NCBI RefSeq assembly: GCF_965204195.1
Contig: NZ_OZ241975.1
Location: 868,001 to 932,000 of the forward strand
Length of the DNA: 64,000 nt
Reading direction: 5' to 3'
DNA from: Poriferisodalis sp965204195
Lineage (GTDB): Bacteria > Actinomycetota > Acidimicrobiia > Acidimicrobiales > Poriferisodalaceae
Both the position numbers and the translations under genes were made by a program. Of this stretch, positions 33,033 to 42,369 are shown piece after piece. The notes beneath the pieces were generated by a model. The model saw only the letters and a list, made by a program, of their open reading frames with translations, ran no database searches and was not told the DNA's origin. Within the stretch, counting starts at the first letter, position 1; every line of letters starts with the position of its first letter.

Positions 33033-34052
33033 TCAGCTACCAGCAGACACTTCGGCGGGCACCTTGCTGCGGTTGCGACGGCCGCCGAACGCCAGCGCTG
33101 GGGCTCCGGTCAGGCTGACAAGCAGCGTCAGCGCATACATCAGCAGGCCCAGCAGCACAGCTTCTCCCTCGTTGACACCATGGGCATCGAGGAACAGCAC
33201 GAGCGCTCCCTCACGTACTCCGAGACCGCCGATGGCACTCAGATTCTGAACGATCAACACCATCGGCGCGAAGGCCAGCCAGGCTCGAAGACCTGGATTC
33301 ACACCGATCGCGGCCCCCGCCAAAGCCGTCGCTACTACGAGCAGGAATTGATACGCCAATCCGACCGTGAGCAGTCGGCCCGCTGCCCCCGGATGTCGTC
33401 GGAACACGCTCAGACCCGTGTGCACCGCGCCGAGCGCTTCCCTGATTCGGGTGCCGCCCGCAAGTCGGCCAAGTCCGCGGGGATGTTCTGCCACCCAGAC
33501 GATGAGTGCGAGCACCACCAGCGTCCCCAGCGCGAGCCCGCCCGCGATCTGGCCTCCGGAGTGTGTCAGCAGGCTCGGTTGCGAGATCAGCGCCGCCAAG
33601 GTGAGCAGCGGCAGGACGACCCAGCCCGTCAGGCGTTCGATGATGACTGTGGCGAAGGCGTTGGCCTGGCTGCCGCAGATGCGAGCCAGCCGGTTGACGC
33701 GCAGCACGTCGCCGCCGATGGTGGTGGGCAGGAAGTTCCCGACGAACAGCGCAGCGAGATAGATGGACAGCGTCGAGCGGCCCGACACGCGGACGTCGAG
33801 TGTGTCGGCCACCTGCCACCAACGCACCGCGGCCATGACGAACGCTGCCGCGATGACGAGGGCGGCGGCAGTCAGCCAGGCGGCCGCAGCGCTCTTGGAT
33901 CCGACATCAAGCGCCGACAACTCGTCGCGACTGATGATGATCAGCAGGGCCAAGAGCCCTGCGCTCGCGCAGACGCGCAAGGCCGTAACAAGCCCGTGCG
34001 GGATGCGAGCCCGCCGCTGCGAAGGCGGGACTGGTGCTGTGGCGCCGCGCAT
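33033..34052 (-). CDS. Flippase-like membrane protein (UPF0104/lysylphosphatidylglycerol synthase TM family)
   Basis: A 339-aa integral membrane protein with about eight helices. The family motif GNFLPTTIGGDVLRVNRLAR lies at the end of helix 3, ERLTGWVVLPLLTLAALISQ follows, and NLSAIGGLGVREGALVLFLD is near the C-terminus, as in YbhN/AglD-like lipid flippase-domain proteins. A Pro/Arg-rich start and a basic tail face the cytoplasm. It lies directly upstream of dxs, suggesting a link to polyprenyl or lipid precursors. Confidence 0.85.
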   Translation of the reverse strand: MRGATAPVPPSQRRARIPHGLVTALRVCASAGLLALLIIISRDELSALDVGSKSAAAAWLTAAALVIAAAFVMAAVRWWQVADTLDVRVSGRSTLSIYLAALFVGNFLPTTIGGDVLRVNRLARICGSQANAFATVIIERLTGWVVLPLLTLAALISQPSLLTHSGGQIAGGLALGTLVVLALIVWVAEHPRGLGRLAGGTRIREALGAVHTGLSVFRRHPGAAGRLLTVGLAYQFLLVVATALAGAAIGVNPGLRAWLAFAPMVLIVQNLSAIGGLGVREGALVLFLDAHGVNEGEAVLLGLLMYALTLLVSLTGAPALAFGGRRNRSKVPAEVSAGS

Positions 34053-34262
34053 CGCCGTCAGCCTGCCGAGCGGGAGTCACGCTCAGGCTGCCCTCCGCAG
34101 CGCTCGCCCAGCGCGTCGCCCTTGGGGGCACGGCGACGCACATCGGTTCCGAAGCGTTTCACGTGGCTTCGCACAATAGTGTGGCGACGGCGCGACCCAC
34201 ATACGGTCGTGCCGCGGATGCAAAACGTCTCCGCGCCGAATTCTGAGGTTCTTGGCAGCTCT

Positions 34263-35708
34263 ATGACACGCACATCCGACACGACGGCCGCAGCAGAGAT
34301 GACAGCAGAGCCGCTCGTTGACCTCGATGTCGTCGATGCGACCTTGCGGGCGGCACTGGACGCGGGCGGCGAGTGGGCAGAGCTGTTCGCCGAGGACCGG
34401 GAATCGGCCAGCGTGGTCTTTGACGAAGGCCGGGTGGAGGAGATGAACTCGGGCCGCGACCGCGGTGTGGGCATCCGGGTCACCGCAGGTGAGGTCACGG
34501 GCTACGCGCACACGTCCGACCTGAGCGCCCACGGTTTGGCAGATGCCGCTCGTACGGCTGCCGCGGTGGCGACACGTCAGTCGCAGGGCGGCACGGTGGA
34601 CATGATGTCGCTCGGGGGGGTCGCTCTCGCTGAGCCACGGGTCGCTGTGCTGCCGGCATCCATCGGCGCCGAACGCAAGGTGGCGTTGCTGCGTGCCGCA
34701 GATGATGCCGCCCGGTCCACCCACGAGGCCATCACCCAAGTGACTGCCCGTTATGGCGAGAGTCGCCGCCGGATCATGGTGGCCAACACGCATGGTGTCT
34801 GCGCCGCCGACGACCAGGTGCGGACGCTGTTCTCGGTGGGATGCGTCGCGAGCGGCGACGGCGGTTTGCAGACCGGCCGCGAGACCGTCGGGTACACGGT
34901 GGGCTGGGAACTGTTCGACGACCACGACCCCGCTGAGCTCGCCGAGCGTGCCGCGCAGCGCGCCGTAACGAAGCTCGCGGCTCGCCCCGCGCCGAGCGGC
35001 GAAGTGCCCGTGGTGATCGCTCGCGGCGGGGGCGGCGTGCTCTTTCACGAGGCCTGCGGTCACGGGCTCGAAGCCGATCTGGTGCGCAAGGGGGCGTCGG
35101 TGTTCGCCGGCCGGGTCGGCACCCAGGTGGCGGCCGGCGGGGTGACGCTGGTCGATGACGGCACGATGGGACCCGAGTGGGGTGCGCTCGCCATCGACGA
35201 CGAAGGCCATCCCACCCAGCGCAACGAGCTGATCAGCGACGGCGTCCTCACCGACTACATGTGGGATTGGCTGCGCAGCCGCGATGACGGTCGGGTGCCG
35301 TCGGGCAATGGTCGGCGTCAGAGCTACACGCACCTGCCGATGGTCAGAATGACCAACACCTTCGTCACCAACGGCGACATCGACCCGGCCGACATCATTG
35401 CCGACACGCCGTGGGGCGTGTATGTGGCCCATCTCGGCGGCGGTCAGGTCAACACCGCCACCGGCGACTTCGTGTTCGGCATGACCGAGTCGTACCTCAT
35501 TGAGGACGGCGTGATAACTGAACCGCTCCGGGAGGGAAACCTGATCGGCAACGGTCCCCAGGTGCTGCTCGACATCGATGCCCTCGGGAATGACTTCGCC
35601 ATGGGGAGTCCCGGCACGTGCGGCAAGGATGGCCAAGGCGTGCCCGTCGGCGACGGCCAGCCCACGCTGCGCGTACGGGCACTCACGGTCGGAGGAACCG
35701 CCGCATGA
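34263..35708 (+). CDS. tldD: TldD metalloprotease-like protein
   Basis: A 481-aa U62 family protein. TldD carries the zinc-site HExxxH motif, seen here as FHEACGHGLEADLVRKGASV (His262, His267); TldE lacks it. Also present are EEMNSGRDRGVGIRVTAGEV, DDGTMGPEWGALAIDDEGHP, RMTNTFVTNGDIDPADII and a GTCGKDGQGVPVGDGQPTLR end. TldD/TldE heterodimers unfold and cleave peptides (microcin B17 maturation, CcdA degradation, some RiPPs). Upstream open frame from 33180 is antisense to the flippase; ATG 34263 gives the expected N-terminus. Confidence 0.95.
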   Translation: MTRTSDTTAAAEMTAEPLVDLDVVDATLRAALDAGGEWAELFAEDRESASVVFDEGRVEEMNSGRDRGVGIRVTAGEVTGYAHTSDLSAHGLADAARTAAAVATRQSQGGTVDMMSLGGVALAEPRVAVLPASIGAERKVALLRAADDAARSTHEAITQVTARYGESRRRIMVANTHGVCAADDQVRTLFSVGCVASGDGGLQTGRETVGYTVGWELFDDHDPAELAERAAQRAVTKLAARPAPSGEVPVVIARGGGGVLFHEACGHGLEADLVRKGASVFAGRVGTQVAAGGVTLVDDGTMGPEWGALAIDDEGHPTQRNELISDGVLTDYMWDWLRSRDDGRVPSGNGRRQSYTHLPMVRMTNTFVTNGDIDPADIIADTPWGVYVAHLGGGQVNTATGDFVFGMTESYLIEDGVITEPLREGNLIGNGPQVLLDIDALGNDFAMGSPGTCGKDGQGVPVGDGQPTLRVRALTVGGTAA

Positions 35709-35752
35709 GCGGCGGGGTGTGGCTGCGCGTGAGCGGCGGGGTGTGATCGCGC
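35705..35752 (+). repeat. 24-bp tandem duplication at the tldD-tldE junction
   Basis: Two 24-bp units, 35705-35728 and 35729-35752, share TGAGCGGCGGGGTGTG and CGC. The first contains the tldD stop (TGA 35706-35708), and the unit boundary comes just before the tldE GTG at 35753. Each copy brings a GGCGGGGTG stretch that could act as ribosome-binding site. Confidence 0.9.
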
Positions 35753-37117
35753 GTGAACGGACGGCGCCAGTACGACACTGACGAGCTTGCTCAGCTCGCG
35801 CGGCAGGTGTGCGAGCAGGCCCAGGGCAACGAGCAGATCGAGGTCTGCGTGTCGACGGGGCGCTCCACCACGGTGCGCGCCTACAACGGGGATGTCGAGT
35901 CGTTGCGCTCGGGCCACAGCGCCGCAATCGGCGTGCGCGTCATCGACGACGGCCGTCAGGGTTTCGCGTCGGCTGGCTCGCTCGACGCCGACGTGGTCGC
36001 CGACACGCTCGCAGCCGCCCGGAGCAACGTGAGATTCGGCGAGCCTGATCCCCACCAGGCGCTTGCCGAGCCCGACGGTGTGGCCCCGCCGGGCCTCGAT
36101 CTCAGCGACCCAGCAGTGCTTGGCGTGTCCGACGCCGACAAGATCGCGGCGGCCATCGACCTCGAACGCCGTTGCCTGGCAGCGGATCCCCGCATCTCGG
36201 GCGTGCGCGTCGCGGCCTGGAGCGACGGGTGGTCGCAGTCGGCGCTCGCGTCGAGCACCGGCATCAGCGTTCAGTCCGAGCACGGGAGCTGCTCGGTTGG
36301 TGCTCAACCGCTGGCCACCGACGGCGACGAGACGCAGATCGGCTACGCCGGCGACGCCGCATGGCGGCCCGATGAGCTTGACATCGACCGTGTGGTCACA
36401 GAGTCGACATCGCAGGCCACCGGTCAGCTCGGTGCGACGAAGCCGCCGAGCGAACGTGTCACCGTTGTGCTGGCCCCGCCGGTCGCTGCAGCGTTCATCG
36501 GTGTGGTCGCGAGTGTGCTCGCCGCTGACAGCGTGCTCAAGGGTCGCTCGCCGTTCGCTGATCGCGTCGGCGAGCAGATTGCCGACGAGCGGCTCCACCT
36601 CGTCGACGACCCCACCGACCCGACGACGCTCGGAGCCGCGAATTTCGACGGTGAGGGGCTTGCAGCACGCCGCAACGCGCTGATCTCAGCCGGTGTGCTG
36701 AGTGGTTTCCTGCACAACGCGTACACAGCACGTCGATCAGACACGGCGTCCACAGGCTCGGCAGTGCGCGGTACGCGGTCCATTCCTGGCGTCGGCACCC
36801 ACGCACCCGTCGTCGCCGCCGGCGACATCGCCGCCGGCGACCTGCACGCGTCGGTCGGTGACGGTGTGCTGGTGCGCGGTGTCAGCGGCTTGCACAGCGG
36901 CGTCAACCCCACCAGCGGAGACTTCTCGGTGGGAGCCTGGGGACACCGGATCGCGGGCGGCCAGCTCGCTGAACCGTTCCGTGAGGCGACAATCGCTTCC
37001 ACCCTGCAACGGATGCTGCTCGGGATCTGCGGCATCGGCGCGACGGCCGAGCCACTTGCTGGGGGGATGTCAATGCCGCCGCTGGTTGTTGCCGACATAG
37101 CGCTCTCGGGGGTGTGA
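35753..37117 (+). CDS. tldE: TldE/PmbA-like protein
   Basis: A 454-aa partner of TldD, without an HExxxH motif as expected for PmbA/TldE. GDVESLRSGHSAAIGVRVID corresponds to the N-terminal strand pattern, SERVTVVLAPPVAAAFIGVV to the centre, and FDGEGLAARRNALISAGVLS with GDFSVGAWGHRIAGGQLAEP to the C-terminal core. GTG start lies immediately after the 24-bp repeat. It forms with TldD the heterodimeric metalloprotease, so coupled expression is expected. Confidence 0.93.
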   Translation: MNGRRQYDTDELAQLARQVCEQAQGNEQIEVCVSTGRSTTVRAYNGDVESLRSGHSAAIGVRVIDDGRQGFASAGSLDADVVADTLAAARSNVRFGEPDPHQALAEPDGVAPPGLDLSDPAVLGVSDADKIAAAIDLERRCLAADPRISGVRVAAWSDGWSQSALASSTGISVQSEHGSCSVGAQPLATDGDETQIGYAGDAAWRPDELDIDRVVTESTSQATGQLGATKPPSERVTVVLAPPVAAAFIGVVASVLAADSVLKGRSPFADRVGEQIADERLHLVDDPTDPTTLGAANFDGEGLAARRNALISAGVLSGFLHNAYTARRSDTASTGSAVRGTRSIPGVGTHAPVVAAGDIAAGDLHASVGDGVLVRGVSGLHSGVNPTSGDFSVGAWGHRIAGGQLAEPFREATIASTLQRMLLGICGIGATAEPLAGGMSMPPLVVADIALSGV

Positions 37118-37120
37118 GCG

Positions 37121-37846
37121 ATGCCGCGCCCGCCCGCACCAGCAGCCGTCGAACGGCATCCGCACCTGGCCGACAGCTGCCCGGCGGGCTGGGTACGCGT
37201 CGACTTCCACACCCACACCATGTGGTCCGGTGACTCGACGACGACACCCGAAGAATTTGCGCAGTGCCTGTCCGAATGCGGCATCGACGTGGTGTGCATC
37301 ACCGACCACAACGCGGTGCGAGGTGCCCAGCAGCTGCAAGGCGAGCTGGATGCCCGCGTCGTGATCGGCGAGGAGATGAAGACCCACGCCGGGGAGATCA
37401 TCGGGTTGTTCCTGACCGAACGCGTGCCGCAGGGCTTGGCGCCGGTCGCGGCCGCACAGGCGGTGAAGTCCCAAGGCGGGCTCGTCTACATCCCGCACCC
37501 GTTCGACCCGCTCCGCAACAATTTGCGTCACGACGTGCTCGACGAACTGGTCGGCGAGGGCCTGGTCGATGGCATCGAGGTGATCAACTCAAAGACGAGC
37601 CTGTCCAGCCTCAACTCGCGTGCATCTCGCTATGCCAGTGAGCACGGCCTGGCGCCGGGTGCAGGCAGCGATGCTCACGTCGCCGAGGCGCTCGGCGGCG
37701 CCTACTTGGAGATGCCCGACTTCAGCGACGACGATCCCGCCGGCTTTCTGGCATCGATGCGCCAAGGCTGGGCCGTCGGCCATCACTACGATCCACCACG
37801 TCGCTGGAAGCCGCGCATCGTTCCTTCGGTGGGGAGCGACGACTGA
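37121..37846 (+). CDS. PHP-domain phosphoesterase
   Basis: A 241-aa PHP-fold protein. The metal motifs are VRVDFHTHTMWSGDSTTTPE (HTH), VVCITDHNAVRGA (Asp-His), the Glu in GEEMKTHAGEIIGLFL, IPHPFDPLRNN (His-Pro), and APGAGSDAHVAEALGGAY (Asp-X-His). The layout resembles TrpH/YciV-type RNase or nucleoside phosphatases. It starts three bases after the tldE stop and is followed by uppP after 13 bp, so tldD-tldE-PHP-uppP may form one transcript. Confidence 0.88.
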   Translation: MPRPPAPAAVERHPHLADSCPAGWVRVDFHTHTMWSGDSTTTPEEFAQCLSECGIDVVCITDHNAVRGAQQLQGELDARVVIGEEMKTHAGEIIGLFLTERVPQGLAPVAAAQAVKSQGGLVYIPHPFDPLRNNLRHDVLDELVGEGLVDGIEVINSKTSLSSLNSRASRYASEHGLAPGAGSDAHVAEALGGAYLEMPDFSDDDPAGFLASMRQGWAVGHHYDPPRRWKPRIVPSVGSDD

Positions 37847-37859
37847 GAGGCTGAGCCGA

Positions 37860-38720
37860 GTGCCGGACCCTGCCGTCGCGATCCTGCTTGGCCTGCTGCA
37901 AGGACTGACGGAGTTCTTCCCCGTCTCGTCGAGTGCCCATCTTGAGGTAGCCCCGTGGCTGGCCGGCTGGGATCTCTTCGACGGTGACAACGAGCTAGAG
38001 AACGCCTTCGATGTCGCGTTGCACGTCGGCACGCTCGCCGGGGCGGCGCTGTACCTGCGTGCCGACATCGCCCGCTATGCCACCGCGCTCTGGCGCGGCA
38101 TCCGCGGACGTGCCGAAAGCGACACCTTGATCGCGGTGAGCTTGGCGACCTCGGCGATCCCCGCAGCCGTGGCAGGCGTCGCCCTGGAAGATCGCCTGCT
38201 CGATCTCGCCGAGCAGCCGCTGCTGATCGCAGCGCTGCTGGCCGCCTTCGGCTGGCTGCTGTGGCGATCCGACGTTGCGGCGCACGCACGAGGCGCGCAG
38301 CGGTCCCAGGATTCCTACCGGATGCGGGATGCCCTCGGCATGGGCCTCGCACAAGCAACAGCGCTGCTTCCGGGCGTCAGCCGATCAGGAGTGACCATCA
38401 CCGCAGGTCGGTGGCTTGGCTTCGACCGAACTGCAGCGGCGCGGCTGGCCTTTCTCATGAGCCTGCCGCTCATCGCGGGGGCAGGCGTGTATCGCTTCGC
38501 AACACTCGGTGATGCTGCGCCCACTGGTGCAGAGCTGCAGCTGTTCATGGTGGGGGGCCTTGCCGCAGCAGTGTCGTCATGGGCGGGCGTTGCTGCCATG
38601 GTGTGGCTGCTGGACCGGATCGGCCGTCGTCCGCAGCGCAGTCCGTTCGCGCTGTTCGCTGGCTACCGCCTGGCTCTCGCAGCCGCCGTGGCCGTGGTGG
38701 CCATCAGCGGCCTGCGCTGA
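37860..38720 (+). CDS. uppP: Undecaprenyl-diphosphatase
   Basis: A 286-aa membrane phosphatase (BacA type) that recycles undecaprenyl pyrophosphate for cell-wall synthesis. The signature motifs are GLLQGLTEFFPVSSSAHLEV (with Glu and Ser-Ser-Ser) and LPGVSRSGVTITAGRWLGF (PGxSRSG with Arg). About eight helices follow. The GTG at 37860 gives this N-terminus; longer frames run into the PHP gene antisense composition. Its 3' end overlaps the convergent SAF-domain gene by 17 bp. Confidence 0.95.
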   Translation: MPDPAVAILLGLLQGLTEFFPVSSSAHLEVAPWLAGWDLFDGDNELENAFDVALHVGTLAGAALYLRADIARYATALWRGIRGRAESDTLIAVSLATSAIPAAVAGVALEDRLLDLAEQPLLIAALLAAFGWLLWRSDVAAHARGAQRSQDSYRMRDALGMGLAQATALLPGVSRSGVTITAGRWLGFDRTAAARLAFLMSLPLIAGAGVYRFATLGDAAPTGAELQLFMVGGLAAAVSSWAGVAAMVWLLDRIGRRPQRSPFALFAGYRLALAAAVAVVAISGLR

Positions 38721-39321
38721 GCACCACGGGCACCACGACGCCTGTGGCGCTGGCTCGTGCCACCGAGTCGAGGTGGATCGGCTCGATCTCGACAAGCCAT
38801 CGATCCCGGGACGCGGCGAGGACGAAGGCCGGCACCCGAGCGGCATCTGTGTCGCTGGCGGCGGGATCGAACGGATCGATATCGGCGAACAGCATCAGCT
38901 CGACGGGGGTGCCGGGCTTCACATCGGGCGCATGGGGCACGACGCTGATGCCGATGCCCCGGCGTCCCGGGCTCACCCCTGATGCGGGGTGGAAATCGAG
39001 CTCGGTGAGCAAGGCGCCCTGCGGGACTGCCCTAGTCAGCTCACCGAGGCCGAACGCGCTGGTGAGCGCCCCGGCGGGCACGAGATGGGCCGGTACCTCG
39101 ACGAGATCGACGTGCTCGGTCGGTGAGCTTCCCACTGCCAGCGATGTCTGCGCGGCCAGCACTCGCACCGAGGTTCCCCAGGCGACCGCCGCCGAACGCG
39201 CTCGGCCGGCCGTCCCTGCGACTAACAGGAGCGCCACGAGCGCGACCACACCGACCGCGGCCCAGTGCACCACGTTGGGGCGCCGCCGCCAGAGGTCGCT
39301 GAGCTGTGAGATGAACGCCAT
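38704..39321 (-). CDS. SAF-domain membrane-anchored protein (CpaB-like)
   Basis: A 205-aa protein with an N-terminal cytoplasmic basic patch (LWRRRPNV), one membrane helix (WAAVGVVALVALLLVAGTAG) and an exported SAF-like domain (VEVPAHLVPAGALTSAFGLG, ELTRAVPQGALLTELDF). This is the CpaB/flagellar FlgA-like SAF arrangement of Flp-pilus assembly, but no pilus gene is nearby. The C-terminal portion, VPVVLSAGR, overlaps the uppP stop on the opposite strand. Confidence 0.75.
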   Translation of the reverse strand: MAFISQLSDLWRRRPNVVHWAAVGVVALVALLLVAGTAGRARSAAVAWGTSVRVLAAQTSLAVGSSPTEHVDLVEVPAHLVPAGALTSAFGLGELTRAVPQGALLTELDFHPASGVSPGRRGIGISVVPHAPDVKPGTPVELMLFADIDPFDPAASDTDAARVPAFVLAASRDRWLVEIEPIHLDSVARASATGVVVPVVLSAGR

Positions 39322-39388
39322 GAGAGCCTCCGTCGCGAAGCCATCGCAGCGGCTGGGCCGCTGCGGGCTTGTCTCGATGCTGGAGGCG

Positions 39389-39775
39389 TCAGCCTGACGC
39401 CGAGGCGGCCCCGACGGCGGAGCTCGACGTGTCTTTCGACGCTTTCGACGAGCTGCTGTCCGATGAGGCCGATTCCTTGCTTGCCGAATCGCTTGTGGTG
39501 CTTGAGTTCGATGAGTCCGACGAGTCGTTGCTAGGAGCCTTCGACGTGCTCCGGCCCTCGGACCTGCTGTCGTTGCGGTAGAAGCCGCTGCCCTTGAAGC
39601 TGATCCCGACGTTGGAGAACACCTTGCGGACCTCGCCGCCGCACACCGGCACTGACCCGTTGAGCGCTGCGCCGCCTGCTGGCAGCGGGCACACCGTGAT
39701 CGGGTCGTCGGAGAAGCTCTGGTAACGCTCGAACATCTGCCCGCAGACGGTGCAGCGATACTCGTAGGTCGGCAT
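39389..39775 (-). CDS. FmdB-family zinc ribbon protein with Ser-rich tail
   Basis: A 128-aa protein. MPTYEYRCTVCGQMFERYQS is the FmdB/CxxC zinc-ribbon N-terminus (two Cys pairs: CTVCG then CPLPAGG.../VPVCGGEV). VFSNVGISFKGSGFYRNDSR ends the conserved domain. About 60 residues of Ser/Asp/Lys low-complexity sequence follow. The family is of unknown regulatory or ribosome-associated role. It is divergent from the pyrophosphorylase gene with a 147-bp gap that shows no other feature. Confidence 0.88.
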   Translation of the reverse strand: MPTYEYRCTVCGQMFERYQSFSDDPITVCPLPAGGAALNGSVPVCGGEVRKVFSNVGISFKGSGFYRNDSRSEGRSTSKAPSNDSSDSSNSSTTSDSASKESASSDSSSSKASKDTSSSAVGAASASG

Positions 39776-39922
39776 GAAGTCCCGTCCGGTGTCCCCTGGG
39801 GCCAGTCGCTCTGGTCACCGCAGTACCCGAGCCGCCGAGCAGTGTAGCCTTGGGCCGCAGCGGGCAGCCTCGAATTCCCGGTCGTTAGTCGTCATTCCGT
39901 TCACGCCCTAGGTTCTGGCACC

Positions 39923-41074
39923 GTGCTCGCCTCGGACTTGACAGACCGGTACGGCATCGACATAGCGGCGGCCCAGACGCTGGTGGCATACGGCTTCGAG
40001 CCCGAAACGTTCGACGGCCTGCGCAACCGGCTGACCGCTCGACAGGCGTCAACACCGGGCCGCACCGGTGCCAACTGGGTGAGCGGGAGCATTGAGCCCC
40101 CGCAGCACGATGACCTGGTGCCGCTGCCCCCGTCGGGCTCCGTTGAACGCGAGCAGCTCGCTCGCGCCGGCCGCGAAGCGATCAGCGGTGGGCAGGTGGG
40201 CGTCTTGCTCTTGGCCGGGGGCATGGCCACTCGCTTCGGGGGCGGAGTGAAAGCGCTGGCCGAGGCACTCCCGGGCCTGACTTTTGCGGCCGCAAAGCTG
40301 GCCGACCTGCGCCACGTCGCCGGTGAGCTGGGGTGCACCGTTCCCTTGTGGCTGATGACCAGCTTCCAGTCCGATGGCGTGCTGCGCGACTGGGCGGCTG
40401 CGGCGGCGACGCCCGACGTTCCCATCGGAATCGCCCCTCAAGGCGTCTCGATGCGCCTTACACCCGCCGGTGACGTGTTCCGCGACGCCGACGGCGCCGT
40501 GTCGCTGCACGCACCGGGGCATGGGGACGCGCCATGGGCGCTGCAGCGGAGCGGTTTGCTGAGCCGGTTCGCCCAAGGCGGCGGGCGCTGCCTCTTCGTC
40601 ACCAACGTCGACAACGTTGCAGCAACACTGGACCCGGCGGTGATCGGCGCACACCTTGCCGGAACGAGACCGCTCACCTGCGAAGTTGTCGGGGGTGGGG
40701 CTTCTGGCGGTTCTCCGTGGCGCGTGGACGGGCGGCTGCAGATCGTGGAGTCGTTTCGCCTGCCACCTGGCGTCGACCCGCTGGCGCCTGGCGCCGTGAA
40801 TACGAACTCCCTCGTCGCCGATGTCGAGGTGTTCGCTGCTGATTGGCCGCTCACCTGGTTCGAGGTGCGCAAGCAGGTCGATGGTGTCGAGGTGGTGCAG
40901 TTCGAGCGACTGATCGGCGAGCTGTCGGCATTTGCGGACACCACGATGCTGCTCGTTGAGCGCGATGGGCCCGACGGACGCTTCCAGCCGGTCAAGGATC
41001 CGGCGGAGCTTGAGGCGCGCCGCCCCGAGATCGCCCGGATCCTCTCGGGACGAGGCATCGAGATCGCCAACTGA
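39923..41074 (+). CDS. UDPGP-family uridylyltransferase (UTP-glucose-1-phosphate or UDP-sugar type)
   Basis: A 383-aa nucleotidyltransferase of the UDPGP family. VGVLLLAGGMATRFGGGVKA is the nucleotide loop, WLMTSFQSDG and GIAPQGVSMRLTP the sugar-binding region, and CLFVTNVDNVAATLDPAVIG the NxDN motif. NTNSLVADVEVFA and VVQFERLIGELSAF complete the fold. It would activate a sugar phosphate with UTP for glycan synthesis. It begins the cluster running to the SepX-like gene; galU precedes moeA in mycobacterial loci (established knowledge), though this protein is of the eukaryote-like fold. GTG start. Confidence 0.82.
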   Translation: MLASDLTDRYGIDIAAAQTLVAYGFEPETFDGLRNRLTARQASTPGRTGANWVSGSIEPPQHDDLVPLPPSGSVEREQLARAGREAISGGQVGVLLLAGGMATRFGGGVKALAEALPGLTFAAAKLADLRHVAGELGCTVPLWLMTSFQSDGVLRDWAAAAATPDVPIGIAPQGVSMRLTPAGDVFRDADGAVSLHAPGHGDAPWALQRSGLLSRFAQGGGRCLFVTNVDNVAATLDPAVIGAHLAGTRPLTCEVVGGGASGGSPWRVDGRLQIVESFRLPPGVDPLAPGAVNTNSLVADVEVFAADWPLTWFEVRKQVDGVEVVQFERLIGELSAFADTTMLLVERDGPDGRFQPVKDPAELEARRPEIARILSGRGIEIAN

Positions 41075-41097
41075 GGTGCACTCGCTCCCAGATCGCC

Positions 41098-42336
41098 GTG
41101 CCCAGTACATTGCGTCCGATGTTGCCGCTGGAGACCGTGCGTGAATTCGTCCTCGATCGATGCCCCGCGCGCCCGCCGGTATCGGTGCCGGTTGCCGACG
41201 CGCTGGGCTTGGTGACAGCCAGCGAGATCATCTCGTCTGAAGCCATACCGCAATTCGCCAACACAGCCATGGACGGATTCGCTGTCCGGTCTGTCGACGT
41301 GGTCGATGCGCCATGCGAACTGCGGGTTGTCGAGACGATTGCCGCGGGACATGCCCCCCAAGTGGCGGTGGGGCCAGGCGAGGCCAGCCGCATCATGACG
41401 GGCGCGATCATCCCGCCGGGCGCCGATGCGGTGGTCATGGTGGAGCGCACCAGCATCGTGCCGGACGGTTCCGGAGACAGCGCCGCCGAGACCGTGCGTG
41501 TCGAGGCGAGCGTTCCGCCGGGCAATCATGTGCGGCCGGTGGGCGACGATCTGCACGCTGGCGCCCACGTGTTCGGCTCCGGCACGGAACTCACCGCGGG
41601 ACATCTCGGCGTGCTGTGCAGCCTCGGGATGACTGAAGTGAAGGTGTTCCCGCGGCTGCGGGTGGGCGTGTTGTCGACGGGCGATGAGCTCGTCGACGAC
41701 GGCAGCCCGCTCCGGCCCGGTCAGATCCGCGATTCGAACCGTCGAACTCTGCTGGCCTTGGCGCACCGAGCCGATGTGGTCCCGGTCGACCTGGGCTTGG
41801 CTCCCGACGACCCCGACCGGATCGAAGCCGCTATCGCGACCGGTATCGACACCTGCGATGCCATGGTCACCTCCGGCGGCGTCAGCATGGGCGACTTCGA
41901 CTATGTGAAGGCTGTGCTCGATCGCGTCGGCGACATGCGCTGGATGCAGGTGGCCATCAAGCCGGCGAAACCGCTGGCGTTCGGCACGGTGGGCGATGTG
42001 CCGGTTTTCGGCCTGCCAGGAAATCCTGTCTCGTCGATGGTGTCGTTCGAGCTGTTCGCCCGGCCGGGCCTGCGTTCGATGATGGGCCATGCCGATCCCG
42101 TCCGGCCGACGGTTACGGCCACGGCCGCGGAAGACCTGCCGCGGCGCGCCGACGGCAAGACGCACTTCATGCGAGTGCTGGCGACGCCCACCGACGGCGG
42201 CGTTGAAGTGCGCTCCGCCGGCGGGCAGGGTTCGCACATGCTGTGGGCGATGGCGAAGGCCAATGCGCTGGCGGTGGTGCCCGACGGCGATGGGGTGCGC
42301 GCCGGCGGCCCGGTCGACGTGCTGCTGCTCGACTGA
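41098..42336 (+). CDS. moeA: Molybdopterin molybdenumtransferase
   Basis: A 412-aa MoeA that inserts molybdate into adenylylated molybdopterin. LGLVTASEIISSEAIPQFAN and TAMDGFAVRSVDV are the family start; GEASRIMTGAIIPPGADAVV, VGVLSTGDELVDD, CDAMVTSGGVSMGDFDYVKA, VAIKPAKPLAFGTVGDVPVF and GLPGNPVSSMVSFELFARPG follow in order. GTG 41098 gives the longest N-terminus; ATG 41119 is the alternative. It is followed by moaA after 33 bp. Confidence 0.96.
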   Translation: MPSTLRPMLPLETVREFVLDRCPARPPVSVPVADALGLVTASEIISSEAIPQFANTAMDGFAVRSVDVVDAPCELRVVETIAAGHAPQVAVGPGEASRIMTGAIIPPGADAVVMVERTSIVPDGSGDSAAETVRVEASVPPGNHVRPVGDDLHAGAHVFGSGTELTAGHLGVLCSLGMTEVKVFPRLRVGVLSTGDELVDDGSPLRPGQIRDSNRRTLLALAHRADVVPVDLGLAPDDPDRIEAAIATGIDTCDAMVTSGGVSMGDFDYVKAVLDRVGDMRWMQVAIKPAKPLAFGTVGDVPVFGLPGNPVSSMVSFELFARPGLRSMMGHADPVRPTVTATAAEDLPRRADGKTHFMRVLATPTDGGVEVRSAGGQGSHMLWAMAKANALAVVPDGDGVRAGGPVDVLLLD

Positions 42337-42369
42337 GCAGCCCCCGCGCTGCTGGGTACGCTCAGGCCA

